A DNA stretch of 64,000 bases from Campylorhamphus procurvoides (taxonomy: Eukaryota > Chordata > Aves > Passeriformes > Dendrocolaptidae): positions 132,638 to 196,637 of the forward strand of contig WBMV01004463.1 in assembly GCA_013396655.1 (NCBI GenBank), written 5' to 3'. Both the position numbers and the translations under genes were made by a program. The notes under the pieces were generated by a model. That model had not been told where the DNA came from and did no database searches. It worked only from the letters and a program-made list of their open reading frames with translations. Numbering within the stretch: the stretch's first letter is position 1; each line of letters starts with the position of its first letter. Shown in pieces: positions 51,501-64,000 of the stretch.

Positions 51501-52040
51501 TAGGACTGGAGGGCCATTGATACACAACCATCATGTGCTATTTCCTTTGAGGAGGCCTAAAGCAGGCAGTGTTGATGGGCTTCAGTATTTCTGAGGGCTC
51601 CACTTAAATACTTTTAGAGTCATACAGGATGGATAATTTATTAATTTACATAATGCATCTGACCATTGAATGTATTTTAAGAAAAGGAAAGGGAATTAAG
51701 TTATGGCAATTCACTTGGCTTTATTTTGAAAGGGTCTTGCAGGTTTTTTAATAAAAACTCCAGACCTGCTTTGTGGGTTACATAAGCCAATCTTGCTGCC
51801 CTGTAACTCACTCATTAAAACTCTCACTAAGAGAGTCCACACCAGGTTGTGAACAGAAGACCACTTACAGTGCTGAAATGATTCTCTGCCAGTGATCACC
51901 ATCCCCACACAGCAACCTGGGAGCTGCATCACAGGAGAAAGTGGCAAGGAGAGCGTTTTGAAACCACCATGAGATGAGACACCAATATTTCAGCTTAGAT
52001 ATCAACAGTAACCCATGTCCAGCCCACAGCTGAATAAACA
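48546..52040. other. unannotated non-coding DNA
   Basis: It includes a 16-bp A run at 48731-48746 and an (AAAT)n tract at about 49667-49690. The part at 51160-51600 is less AT-biased and not repetitive, but nothing specific is recognised in it. Confidence 0.5.
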
Positions 52041-52044
52041 TCCT

Positions 52045-52450
52045 GTGGGGGGGTGAGCAATTGGCTCATGGGTCGGGCACAGAGGGTGACAGTGATTGGG
52101 GTGACATCAGACTGGGGACCTGTCACTGGTGGCTTCCACAGTGCTCCATCCTTGGCCCTGTACTCTTCAACACCTTCATCAGTGATTTGGGCGCAGCACT
52201 AGAAGGGACAATGAGCAGGTTTGCAGATGACCCAAAGCTGGGAGGAGCTGCTGAGTCCTTGGAAAGCAGGAAGGTCAGAGGGCTGGGAATCACCAACCAT
52301 GGGAAGTCCAACAAGGGGAAGTGCCAGATTCTGCCCCTGGGATGGGACAACTCTGGATGGACAGACTGGAAATGAAAGGCTGGAAAACAGTGCTGGGAAA
52401 GGGCCCTGGGGGTAACTTTCCATCTTGCTTGACTCTTCTAGAGCCCACAT
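52045..52450 (+). pseudogene. CR1 LINE reverse-transcriptase (ORF2) fragment
   Basis: In the frame that ends with a stop at 52373-52375, the translation shows SILGPVLFNTFISDL, then RFADDPKLGG with the RT catalytic FADD at 52220-52231, and a SNKGKCQILPLG block. This order (motif B to motif C to the segment after it) is typical of CR1 RT. The residue after FADD is proline where CR1 usually has threonine, which would disturb the active-site turn. CR1-like nucleotide sequence continues past the stop to about 52450. Both ends are truncated, and no 3' tail is attached. It is a dead copy, but over 100 codons are free of stops. Confidence 0.88.
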
Positions 52451-55400
52451 CTTGGATCAAAACAGTATTATGTTAAAATTAAATAAAAGCCCAGGTGACT
52501 TTCAGTTCCTGAACCAATCGAGAAATCCATGCTCTCTGTCGAACTGAAGATGGTCATGATGCATGCTCATCTTATCTGAAGAGCTTAAAAATTAATAAAG
52601 GATTTTTCACCATCATAAACCCAAGACTATCCTTCTCCAGCAAACAATAAATCATTACTAGAGCAGATTTCAGTAGCATTTTGCAGTTCTGTGAAATATT
52701 CAGTCCCTCCAGTTTGCTCTTGCTGAGCACCAAAATACATTTGGGAAATGACACAGCAAACTCTTGTCAAGTGGAAGAAAACACCCTTTCACAGGATAAA
52801 CACATCTGTGTTTGGTAGAACACAGTGTTAAGAAAATTTTGTCACTGAAAGACAACTCAACCACAATCCTGAAAAAAAAAATTGCATTAGTAGTAAGCAG
52901 AAAACTATATAAATTGTTTTATCCTTTCATTATTGCTTGGGTTTCTTCTACCCTTTACTACAGCTTGTTTTTGCCATTCTGTGAGACTTGCCATGGCTTT
53001 GTGCAAGGGTCATGATGAAACAGCAAACATGCTCTGAGACCTCCCAGAGGACACATCAGAATATGGAAACAAAAAGTGGTGTGGTCGAATCTGAGTGCCA
53101 GAAGTTTTCCAACAGTATTTTCACATGCTCGCTGATAGAAATTTCTCAGGACCTGTTTTTTTTCCCCTTTGAGGAGGATGCTGGAGGATCTGCTTCCCCT
53201 TGAACATGCAGCTTCAGAAACTACTGTTTTAACAACTATTTCTAAACTTCCTTGTCCTTTCTGCATCTAGCTCACCTCTCAGGAGGATTTCCCTACATTT
53301 CAGGGGGAAAGAAAAAAGTGGTAACAGCTTTTCGAACAGGTTTCAGATGTTTAGTCTTCTTGTAATTCTTAAATCTTACATTTTTAAACCAATTAAATAG
53401 CCACCCTGAGGTAGTTATTCTTATTTTAGTTCAGTTATTATTTCCTTCTGGATCAAGTCTGTGGACAAGGTCTTTGAGATTTATTATAAATTGCCTGCTA
53501 TTCTTTTTCAGGTCAGCTCACATTTCATTTGCAGTAGCCCCAGCATTGCAGACAGTGGAAGTATATTAGTGTTCTGAAAAATAAAATTATTTAAACACTT
53601 AGTCTGCTCCCTTACAATTCTGTGATTTGTCCACCAAGAAGACAGACTGATCTTTACCCTGTGGAAAGGGAAACAGTGTCCCAGTTAACCTGTCTGAGGA
53701 AGCTGCCTAATTGGACAGCAGAATATAATAATATCCAGCTGGCAGCACCATCCTATAGCTCAGTGTTCAGAGCTGGTATTCATTTTAATAGTTTCAGAGT
53801 TCAGAATGATCCAACTTTTCAACCTAATCCTGATTCCTAAGGTGTTACAGAGATAGAACAAGCGAGACCTTTTTTTTTCTTTTTTTTTTTTTTTAATACA
53901 CCACCATTCCCTTTCCCCTAGTGAAGCATCATGCCTTTCTTGGAAAGCTGGAACTGCAAGAACTCAGCCTGATCTGCTGTGACAGCCAACAAGCAGCAGC
54001 TTCCTCAGACACACTAAAAGCGTGTTTGTAGCCCTGCCTTCCCCTCTGCTGCCTGGGCCTTGGTTTCTTTGCTAGCCTTGCTCAAAAGAGAAGTTTATTC
54101 TGAGCTGTAGATCACTCATGTTATTTAACAATGAAAATAACATACTTAAGGGGTTTAAATCAGAGGTAATATAAATGGCTTGGTGGTTGTAGCAAACTGA
54201 GTCAGTGTGGCTCACAGGCTCAAGAACTCAAAGCAGAGAGCAGAGGAAGACTCTTCTACGGCTCCTTTACACCAGAGTGGGAGGGAAAAGGAGAAAGGTT
54301 AAATGCTGCCATAGCTTTTTGTTCTCCTGAAGCCCTTAAATTGTCACTTTGGCACAATTCTTAACTCCGCCTTAGTTTAAGATATTAGGACTTTGTAGAA
54401 CAAGAGAGACACCAAAGGAAAAACTAAAAAACCAAGTGTCCTCCACTGGCAGTTCTCTTGAAGTTCAGGATGCCAACATAAAAACTCAAAGGTACTAAAC
54501 CAGTACCTCAAACAATCCCCTCCTAAATAAGTAATAATACATATTCAATGGCACAATGTTCACCAGAGAATCATACTAAGCTGGGAATAAGTTTTGCTAT
54601 GTAATTTGGGAAATAAGAACCTGCAAACCAAATTAATCATGATTTTATGCAAAAACTTCTCCAGTTCTTACTTCCAGTTGTGCAGCATTAAGAGTTGGCA
54701 AGTGTGATTCAGACACTGTAGATAAATCACATCCACAACCAGCAGGATTGATGTAGCTTGCTCATCTCAACAAAGAATTAAAACCTTGTTAATTGTTTTG
54801 GTTTCTTTTCTCCTAATTATTTAGAACTTGCACTTTAAGACTAATCTCTACTCAGGCTTGATCTAGGTTTTGCCCCACTTCCCAGCACAGGTGGACAGTC
54901 ACCAGGAAACAAGTTAACAGCACTCAAGTTACTGCTCACCAGAAAGCCATGGGGCCTGGCAATGTCTCTGCACAGCCTTCCACTTGTAAGAAACAAGATG
55001 TTTTACTCAAAACACCACCTGCCACCCCCAGTTTCATTCCCCAAGTGCACCATGGCAGAAGTCAGTGACACCAGTTTTCTAAAATTAACTGCTAGTGGCA
55101 AGCTGTATGCCTAATTCCTAAAATGAGTATATATGTTTTTGAAACAGAGGAAGGTACAATTTACCATCAATAAGTGGGTCAGAATCTGGGTTTGAGAGCG
55201 CTGAATCAGTTCCTGTGAAACATGCCAATTAACATTCTGCAGAATCCTGAGACACTGTTAAAAGCAAGCAAGTGGAGTGCTATGAAACCTTTAGGTTGTC
55301 CTGCACACAGTTTCCCTTATGCAATATTAAGGGCAGTGTCAAAGCTCCAGGATTAAAACAAAAAGGGACCAGTAGAAAGGACCCTTCTTGCTTTCAGCCC

Positions 55401-57979
55401 TAAGCAGAAAATAATCACACCTTCAACATGTCAACCCTTATTGACCCCTGTCATACATTGAAACCACAGCAATTGCAAGGCCAAAAATTCAGGGAAAACC
55501 CTGCTATTCTTTGCAATGGACTCCAGTTATTCCCAGTAAAACCTGCATGCCTCAGCTTCCATCAGCGGGCTACAGGTGGCAGCCAGCCTGGCTTGATAAG
55601 GATTCAAGGGCAGCTCCTGCTTGGAAATGATTGTCTAAGTGGGCTGACAAGACAAAGTGAGGGGAAAAGACAGCAAAATGATCTCCATTTTTCCAATGCT
55701 GGACAAAGCCAAGAGCAGCTTTTAAAAACCCCAACCAGCTGTCAGGTGTACTGAAAGCACATGGATGAGGTGGCCCCAAATTCAGATGGGAAGAGACAAA
55801 GTGTTGCTTTAAGTTCCAGGGTGCAGAAATCTTGGGCAATGTGGCTATTCAGGGTAGACAAGTGGGATGGAGTGAGAGAATACTGTGTAGGTTTCATTGA
55901 AACCACTGTGAAAACAGATGATATTGCAGTTTGCAGGGTTGGGAGAAATTTCCAGGAGTAGAGTCACAAAATTGGAAGAGGGAAATATCCCAGGTAATGT
56001 GACCCAGTTCCAAAGTTTTCGAGCTTCTTCAGCAAGTGGAAAATGAATCTGAACTCAGGCTTTTGGCCTCACTGGTGAGTCATAGTGCTCACTACAATAC
56101 TGACTTATTGAATAATCATAATGGGGGACACAACTACTTTTTTTCTTTTTCAAGCACTTCCATCCTGGAATAACATCATCTGGTGCCTCTGGGGAGGAAC
56201 CCTGAGCAAAGGAAACCTTGGGCTTTTATATCCTCACAGTCTAAGCCTGGCAAAGTCTGGGGTCCTTGGCTCCTGCTGTGTCTCTGACCGTCGGGTCACC
56301 TGGCTGTGCCACAGGTCCCTGTGCCTTTGGTTATGCCAGGGGTCTGCCTGGTGCTCATGCCACCCAGAGGTCAGTCTGCAGCTGGCACACCGTGCCACCT
56401 GCGCTACAGGTATCAATAGTCCATAAAATTAAAGCATCTCTGTGGAAAATGCATCAAGAAAGCAGTGGTGGGAAGGAAAAGAAACAGTGGGAGCCCCCAT
56501 ACACCCCTCAGTCTCAGGGGTAGCTCCAAATCAAAGAACCAAATGTCACTTGGACAGAACAGTGCAGGAATGCCGAGCCCATCCCATTGTCCAGACTCAG
56601 TGAAACTGGTGGGGGGACACAGATTTGAAGGTTTGTTGCCTCTGAAGTCTGTCATGAGAAGACAGGAGCCAGGACCCAAGCAGAATTTCACGATAAGACT
56701 AGGAAGAAAGATTCTATCAACATGAGATTCATCCTTCGCTCACAAGAACTCTGTTGCACTGCCCCAACTCTGGTGAGTATCAAAATGAAATCAACTCTGG
56801 GACTGGCTACCCAAATTTCATTCTGTGGCAGTTCCAAATGGTTTTGCCCAACACCAAGCAGATTCATGAATGTACATGTACACCTACAGACTCTCAACAT
56901 TTAGTTCCATAAGCGTCACTAGGACTACTCACCTGCTCAGAACTGGGTTTAAATGCTCTGCTAGAGCGAGCTTAGATTGCTGAGCATTTTATGAGATAAT
57001 TCAATGTACAAACAATATGCAAAATAGGACTTATCTGAACACAACATCAAGCAGTCTAAATATTTGGTTCAGAGTTCATAAGCTCCTGACAGCAGAGTTA
57101 TGGTCCTTGTTTGGTATACTTCTGTATATTATAAAGGGCCATTAACAGTTACAGCACTATACAAATGATAAATGATGACATATTTATGCCAACACATTTA
57201 GTCAGGATGAACAAGAAACATAACTTTTTTAAAAAAGTCACTGGATATATGTAATTATAATGAGCTATTCACAATCAAAAACATGTCCTTATTAAAATCT
57301 GTCATCTAAACCCATATTTATTTTTCCCTCTTAGAAAAATATTTACAGCTCTTGACAGTTAATTCCCCATACACAGATTATGAAGCTGTGTGACCACTCC
57401 AAAGCCTGTAGTTAAATATGAGCAGTAGAACTCTCTACAGAAATATTTGGCAATTTCATTGAGCACACAAACACAGGGTGGATATGAAAACAAAATACTT
57501 GCCCCTTCCTACCCTTCACAGTCTTGGATTCAGAAGATGCACAGAAAAGATGACAGCATGGTTTAAGCACAAGACAAATTCAAAACACTTTTTCCCATCA
57601 TATGCCAAGGACTTTCTAGTCAACTTACAGCAAATCACTTAATGAGAAAGCAGAAATAACGTTATTACCCTCCCTTTTAAAAAATGTGTTTAATTTACTG
57701 AAAACACGAGGCACTCTGTCCACACCACAGAAATACCAATAAATTATACACCAGGAATTCATTCTACCGTTACTATTTTCCACTTTTTCCTTAATTCTTA
57801 ATGCCACAATTACAGGTGTGGTAATGAAAAATGCCAAGGTACAGAGCCAAGCAAAAGGGAAGCTGTGATGAGGCAGAACAGCTGCAAAGGTGAACACGGT
57901 GGTCCAGCTCATAGAGATGACATCACTGATTTACTAAAAAAATAGAATTTAGAATGGAAATAAGGAATCATCTATCATC
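52451..57979. other. unannotated non-coding DNA
   Basis: A T-rich tract at 53870-53894 (one C inside) could be the tail of a minus-strand retroposon, but the sequence next to it is not recognised. A GC-richer part at about 56160-56420 has open frames on both strands with no known domain. Confidence 0.5.
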
Positions 57980-57985
57980 CTTGCA
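57980..57985. repeat. target-site duplication, left copy (CTTGCA)
   Basis: Matches 58468-58473 exactly. It differs from the duplication at 43079, which proves an independent insertion. Confidence 0.85.
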
Positions 57986-58467
57986 TGTGGGAGAACACTG
58001 TCTCAAAGGCTGCCAAAACAACCAGGATGAACAGTTTCTAGCAAGTGAACAACACCAGAAATGGACAACTACCTCAAAACTCAGAAGTTCATGTTTTAAA
58101 AGATGTTCTGTAGCATAGATAGTGATTTACTGTATTAGATAGATAGTTATTACCCTGTATCTGTATGTTTTTGGTGCTGGCTACCCAGTTACCGGTCTCT
58201 TATTGGTTGTGTATTCCCTATTCTTTTACTGGCTGGCTTGTGATGCCAAACCCAGCGCCATCGTGTGAAGCTGGCCATGCCCCATCTGTATTCCCCTCCT
58301 TCCCTCTTAGCCCTTACCCCTACTTGCCACGCTCCGCCCCCAAACTCCTCCCACTTTCCAAGCTTCTCCCTGAAACCTATACCCGTCCCATGCTCTCTGA
58401 ATAAATCAGTTCCAGCCTTCACCCTACCATCGGCTGAGGACATCTTCCTTCCTTCCAGCACACGGCA
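57986..58467 (+). mobile_element. solo LTR, family 1 copy 2 (ERVK-like, 482 bp)
   Basis: Same family as 43085-43516. Both begin TGTSGGAGWACA and share the TGTCTCAAAGGCTGCC block, GTTACCGGT, CCCCATCTGTATTCCCCTCC, AAACTCCTCCCACTTTCCAA and the ending CACRCGGCA. This copy is 50 bp longer; the extra is an AT- and GATA-rich stretch (about 58098-58165) in place of a shorter U3 segment. Only one clear ATTGG box remains (58202-58206). The TATA box has decayed to CCTATACCCG, while AATAAA is intact (58400-58405). Perfect CTTGCA duplications flank it. It looks older than, or from a different subfamily to, copy 1. Confidence 0.93.
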
Positions 58468-58473
58468 CTTGCA
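58468..58473. repeat. target-site duplication, right copy (CTTGCA)
   Basis: Exact match to 57980-57985, directly after the terminal CA. Confidence 0.85.
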
Positions 58474-61400
58474 TCATTCATCAGCTGCTCCTTACCCTAA
58501 ATGGTGACTTACCCAGAAGGACTCAGCTCAATAACATCGGTATTTCAGTGAGCTTGCACTTTAATCAGTTTTGCCATCTACTTTAAATAGAAGCACAAGG
58601 AATTCAAGGGACTAGACTAAGAGCAGGCTATAAAGTAGCAGCTCTTTGAAGCATGAAGCCAAAACCTCTGTGGCTGTGTGTGACACTCACAATGCATCTT
58701 TCTGGGTAGCACAAGGAGCTTCCATATTCCTTTCCCAGTTATTATGTAAAACCTCAGCAGAGAACTATTTTGCATTCCTGACAGTACGCTGCACTTTGGC
58801 TTAATCAAAGTGATGGCTGAAAAGCACCATCATCCCTGCCCCTGCACTCCTGGTTCATCCTTCTCTGCAGTGGGACAGGGGGGATTAGGAATACCCTGAC
58901 CTTCCAGACACACACCTTCCTCAATTCCCACAAAGGAAAAAAATCCAGAAACAGCATTTTGTAAGCAGAAAACCCTGTTAGTTTAGGCCTACTGATAGCA
59001 CTTATGTAGATGTCTAACATTTTAATCCACTGCTTCATAATGCAGTGTGCATTAGCAGGATTCCTAGTCAGGCAACCTTTGATTCAGCCTTGTTAGATCT
59101 TTTACTTACAGTGAATACCCCAAAGCAGACCAAAGGGCTTTTACAATCAGATATAGCTCGGTTTGGTTGAAATTAAACCCAGGATATTTCATCCTTCACG
59201 TGCTAACTTGAAGTGACTCCACGAAACCACAGCGAAGCGAAGGCATTTCCAAACAATTGCTTCCCTGCCCACAGGGTGCCTACAGACACATCCCTGCTTT
59301 CAGGCTTCATTGGAGTTGACTTCCCCACTGTGCGAGCAGCAAAATCCATCCCCATTCTTACACAGCTCCTTCTGTCTCTTCTGGGACCCACTTACCTTCT
59401 TCTTACATAAACAGGACACTTCCAACTCAACCGTTGTGGCATTGCCTCCAAATCCCCCACACCAATGTCCCTTCAGAAAGGCCTCAGCTGCCCCAATTAC
59501 CTTAATTAGCAGGGGTGTTAACAATCTGAGGGAGATTGTCTCCTTGTGGGCTCTTAAAGAGGCACACACAGGGCTCGATTCTACTGCTGCTCCAATGAAC
59601 ATTTCTAAGTGCAATAAAAATATTCATGTGCAGCTTGATTGGGGCATTTATTCTTCCTTTAGTCTATTTGTGATAAGACTGAATTTATCTGTGCTGTTAA
59701 TTTCCTATCTGCATGACTTTGTGGAGATATATGTCTCGTGTAGAACACCTAACGTTAACTTTACGTGAACCTTAATTACAGTTCAAAGAGAAACATTACT
59801 CATTTTCATTTTTCAAATATGCTTTAGGCACACAGAAGCATATTTAAAGCCCCACTATTAAGAGAACTGATCTAAAAGTACATTGGAAGAGGGATTATAT
59901 CACATTAATAAAATAAAAATGCATATTTATAGTAGAATACATTATAAAGAGCAACTCAATTGCCTATAAATAATACCCATCATACATATGCCCGTGTTTG
60001 GCTTTCCTGGGCAGAGTTCAAAATATTCTTGTCACACTGGCAAAGTGACTGAGTGACCATTTTTACATACTTTATTATCTCTGACAGTATACTTCTTATA
60101 ATCCAAAACTCAGAAATGGGCCTTTGCCAGTTCTTCTATTGCTGAATATTCAGCTCTGGCACAAACAAACCCTGTGGAGGTTTGGAGGGGCTTCATGGCT
60201 GTTTTGGTTGCATTAAAACGTTGCCCTTTCCTTCTTTCCTTTTCTATTCCCCTATTAAAAATGTACTCTGAATACAGTACTAAAAATGGCCCCTGTGCAA
60301 TGGCATTACATTCCACATCAGATTAAACCCCTACAAACACTCAACATTAGCTATTTTGCGAACAAAAGGGAGAAAAAAAAAGAGTGGGGGAGAGTAGGAA
60401 AGTGCAGGGAATTGTGTAGAAATCCATGGAAAAAACTTCCTCAGCTACAGGTACAACTAAAGTAAGTCTCACCATGGTATTTCATTCATCTAGCATATGA
60501 GTTGTGCTTTTTAAAGGCTTAGCTAGTTCCAAAACTAATTCATTCCTTTATTTAATGCTTTTGACATGCTCAAAGACTGAAGAGACTTTGATAACTGAAA
60601 ATAGGCTTATATATATATAAATATTTATTTAAAATATTTGAAAGGCTACATGGAATATCAAGAGCCATGGTGTGATAAAAGGTTTCAATGTTTCCTCCCG
60701 AGGACTCTTGAGCACCAGTTTGCTCAAAGCACCCCCTTCTGGTAGAGATCTGTAATTTGGGTGCAAAATAGGTAAAATGTTAATTTGCAGTGTGTTTATA
60801 CACGTAGAATATGACTAAAATGCTCTTTGGCAGGCTCAGCTGCCTCTAAATTCTGAAACCTATGGGTAAAATGTGTGTGATCATATGTGCATATAGGATT
60901 ATCAGATGGATTTCAGGTATTTTTGATTTTTACTCACTAATCTTATCATGCATGAATGTAAACCTTGTTGAAAAAAACAATAAAAATTCCATTTCATGAG
61001 AAGTGCAACTACATTAAAAAAAACTGGACATTTTTTCTAGGAAACCTAGCTCACCGAAAGGAGAAAATTATTTTGCTTGTATTTTGAATTCATTTTTCAT
61101 TGACATTTAGATTGTTGGCATCTTCCTAAAGCATTTCTTCTGTAAAAATAGAAGCAGTATCTTGCCTGATTTACTCTCAAAGATGAATATGATGAGGTTA
61201 TAATGAGCATTCACACTACCAAATTTCCAATACTTACAAAGATTCTTTACTTTGATTTTGACCTTACAGCTTTTACTGTAATTTTAAATAATTGCCAAAG
61301 CTCTTACTTCTTTTTTTTTTTTCCCTAATGGAAACCTGTTTTTCTGTTTTCCAGAAAACCAGCTATTTAAACAAGGGCTCTTTGCCTTCACTGTAACTAT

Positions 61401-64000
61401 TTCCACATGGTCTGTCCGTTACATTCAAGATGCAGAAGGAAGATGAGAAAACAGAGGATCTTAATTCAGCTTCTTGGAATTCTGCAGAAGTGGGAAAGCA
61501 TCTGATGGATATTTTTTCCCCCTTGGGTCTCCTGAGAGGCCCTTCAACAACAGAGGAAAAAAGAGCCACAGACAGCACTGCTGTCACCTACAGTGCCAAG
61601 CAGCAAAGAGCAGAGCAGTGGGGCTGGGTGACACTGCCCACACCTCTGACCCAGCAGGCAGAGCTCAGGAAAGAGCAAAAGAAAACTGCTTCTCTTGCAC
61701 CATCAGCCCAGAATTATCATTCTTCTTGGAACTATTTCATGGAAAAAGAAATTTTAAAAAATGAGCCTGAAGTGTGGCCAAAACTTTAGCCAGAGGTGTT
61801 TGGGTCCCCAAGCTCAGAGGTGTTGGCTGGGAAGAGATTCCTTGATTTAGGTGGGATGTGATACCACCACCTCCTGCCTGGGGAGCAAGCTGTCTTCTGC
61901 AGGCAAACAGCATTGCATTTTGGGGTATTATCAACAGGTTCTGGTTTTTGCCTCAAAATATTTGAATCCCCCATCAGATTTTCTCCAAGAAGTCCCCTTC
62001 AAAGCTCTTTTTCTGAAGTCACCAATATCTGTCAGAAATGCTTCATTTAAATACTTTATGAAAATAAAAGCCCTGACTTTTTCATGGGAAGTCTCTCCAC
62101 AAAAAATATGTGCTTCCATCAATTTAAATTAAGAACTAAGATGATGTTAGCTTCTTCTGGTCAATCAGATTCCTGAAATCAACTTGAGATATGTAAAAGG
62201 TTTTGAAATTCATAACTAGCAAATATTTGGAAGTAAAATGAGAACCATTCAAAAACACAAACCACAAAAGAACAATATTCTATTCTAAACAACTCTCTCC
62301 ATTTCAAAACTAAGGTCCATGCTAAGTTTACTTTTAAACAGGATTTCTTAGATTTGGTTTTTCAGAATAAAAAATGTCACGCATATTTACATATAAGGTT
62401 ACCCTGCCAGCAATACTCATATGTCATGTGTGTCACATTCAGTCCTGAAATTCATTACATGAAAATTAACCTTATGAGCAGCAGCATCTGAGAATGGCAA
62501 TGTATATTCTTGTATCTGCATGTTCTCCTTCTGTTTGATGAAGTGTAATCCCCCAATGCTGGTAGAGAGATCGTTTCCAGTTCATGCCATGCCACAATGA
62601 ATATTCCAGTATTGTCAGGAACGCTGACAAAAGTATCCATAAAAAATTCTTTATGAAGAAAGAGGGAACTGAAATTATCCTGTCCATAAACCTTGTAGGT
62701 GCTTATCCCCTGTAGGGATCTAATAGTGTTTTATGGTTCTTAATTCAGAAACACTTTGACAAGCATTACACCCTTAGAGAGGATGAGCTAAGGTGGATTT
62801 TATGGCCAATCTTGTTTCTTTTCTTGTTTGGGACTCACGGCCTGCCCTGGGTTGTTCTGGGAGGTGGCAGGGGAGGATGCTGCAGAGGTGAAGAGCGGGG
62901 CTGGCACACAATGCAGGAAATTCTTGAAGGAGAAGGTAATCAAAGTTCAGAACAGGGAATAAAGTGCTCAAGAGACACTTTAATCAGCTTTGGACCCGGG
63001 AAAATTATTGTGGAGCTTATGGGTTGTTTCTGAGGCTGTGGGAAGGAGACAGACCTAGGACCTGTTCTGGACCTTCTGAGTTTGCAGGGAGACTTCTTGG
63101 TTTCAGCAGGTTTTGGGTGAAGCACTTAATTCCCCCTTGCTGCTGATATATTCACCAGCTACTGATGTTCTCTAAGGTATCTGTGAAGTGGCAGACACAG
63201 AAAAACACCCCATGAAGTGAAAAGGAATGCTGACATTGAATGAATGCAGAATTTCTTAACTGTGAGAAAGTGCAATTGAAAGTGCACAGATATAATTAGT
63301 TAGCTAGTAACATGGAGGGGTTATGTGCACTAAAAGAAATAAGTAAACTCAAATAGGACCCGAGTACCTTAAAAAAAAGCTATTTTCTTCAGAAATATCT
63401 CAAATCCTACCACTGTCCTTCTGCAGTCACTCTAAAAAGCTCGTCAACCTGAGCGTGTCCAGAGTGAATGTAATCAGGTAAATGTGGATGCTTGCACTGA
63501 AGGGCAAAGGGTCTGCCTGCATGAGCTATTATGTACCAAGATGTTTTAAAGCTGGTTTTGGAGAGAAAATAATGCTTTCTACAGCCTGTGTTCACTACAG
63601 CATCAATAAAAGTATCTGATGATGCCATTTGCATTAGACTTTCTTCTGTATGTAAATGTAATCAAGCTGCATTGTATATGGCTGGATTACTGTTAATTAG
63701 CATTTGCTGAAGTTTTTTCTAATACATCATCTCAAGCGAACTTTAAAGAATTTTGAAGTTATTTGACATTTTTAAGCTCACTGAACTCAGCCAAGGAATA
63801 ACTTCAAGTGTAGTAAATACACTCAAACCAATAATTAGTGATACAATATCTAAAAACTGTTGTGCTTCCATAAGGTAGCTTATCACAGTATAAATGTTTA
63901 GCAAACAGAAATACTGAAACCAAGTGGTCCATATTTCAAAGCAGTAAAAATCCTTCTAACAAGTCTGTCTTTGAGCAGTCTGTTCTTTTACTAACCCAAG
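58474..64000. other. unannotated non-coding DNA
   Basis: It contains the longest open frame of the window (59310-59768, plus, 152 codons), which has no recognisable domain and an unremarkable composition, so it is not called a gene. Around 59490-59700 the sequence has AATTACCTTAATTAGC and other homeodomain-type cores, which might mark a conserved element. Small AT runs occur near 60608-60620, and a T run at 61311-61322. No repeats recognised. Confidence 0.45.

Noticed and set aside
53870..53894. T tract as the tail of a minus-strand processed pseudogene
   Set aside because: The adjoining sequence on the high-coordinate side contains no recognisable mRNA-like coding sequence, and no flanking duplication was found.
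43085..58467. The two family 1 LTRs as the ends of one 15-kb provirus
   Set aside because: Each has its own, different 6-bp target duplication (CTCCCC and CTTGCA), the LTRs are clearly diverged, and no gag/pol/env lies between them.
59310..59768. Longest open frame (152 codons, plus strand) as a gene
   Set aside because: No domain, signal, or known family; one or two frames of this length are expected by chance in 64 kb, and an open frame on the opposite strand overlaps it.
1..64000. tRNA, rRNA, CRISPR arrays, and endogenous hepadna-, borna- or parvovirus sequences
   Set aside because: I looked for characteristic motifs and coding blocks on both strands and found none; a sensitive profile search could still find very decayed copies.

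Overview
The window looks like non-coding DNA from a bird, most likely a songbird. The evidence is five or six CR1 LINE fragments (the dominant avian retroposon), a decayed ERV-L-like pol relic, and three solo retroviral LTRs each bounded by a perfect 6-bp target-site duplication. No LINE-1, Alu or other mammalian repeats were seen. The background is AT-rich and interrupted by stop codons in all frames. I found no gene that I can name and no convincing multi-exon gene, tRNA, rRNA or CRISPR array. The window is best read as intergenic or deep-intronic sequence. The species and the neighbouring genes cannot be told from it.

Layout. From 1 to 4.4 kb: featureless AT-rich DNA with two microsatellites. 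From 4.43 to 5.33 kb: an ERV-L-like pol relic whose two RT pieces lie in the wrong order, followed by a minus-strand CR1 tail. At 5.83 kb: a proline-rich, splice-flanked, exon-like segment. From 6 to 25 kb: mostly unrecognised DNA with a 28-bp palindrome (8.13 kb), an old CR1-like remnant (13.4 kb), a short triplicated motif (21.08 kb) and a G/T-rich tract (23.1 kb). From 25.4 to 26.4 kb: two CR1 copies in opposite orientation. From 26.4 to 42 kb: mostly unrecognised DNA, with a pair of related, unclassified repeat copies at 32.2 and 33.9 kb and a second exon-like ORF at 35.4 kb. From 43 to 58.5 kb: the youngest-looking insertions, namely two solo LTRs of one family on the plus strand (43.1 and 58.0 kb), a different solo LTR on the minus strand (44.7 kb), a CR1 tail (48.4 kb) and a CR1 reverse-transcriptase fragment (52.0 kb). 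From 58.5 to 64 kb: nothing recognised apart from a possible conserved-element candidate.

The repeats do not form a working system; they are separate insertions of different ages. The points most worth a second look are the scrambled RT order, the LTR at 43.1 kb with its intact promoter and polyadenylation motifs, the repeated block and odd terminus of the minus-strand LTR, the unclassified repeat pair, and the proline-rich exon candidate. I saw no previously undescribed biological system.
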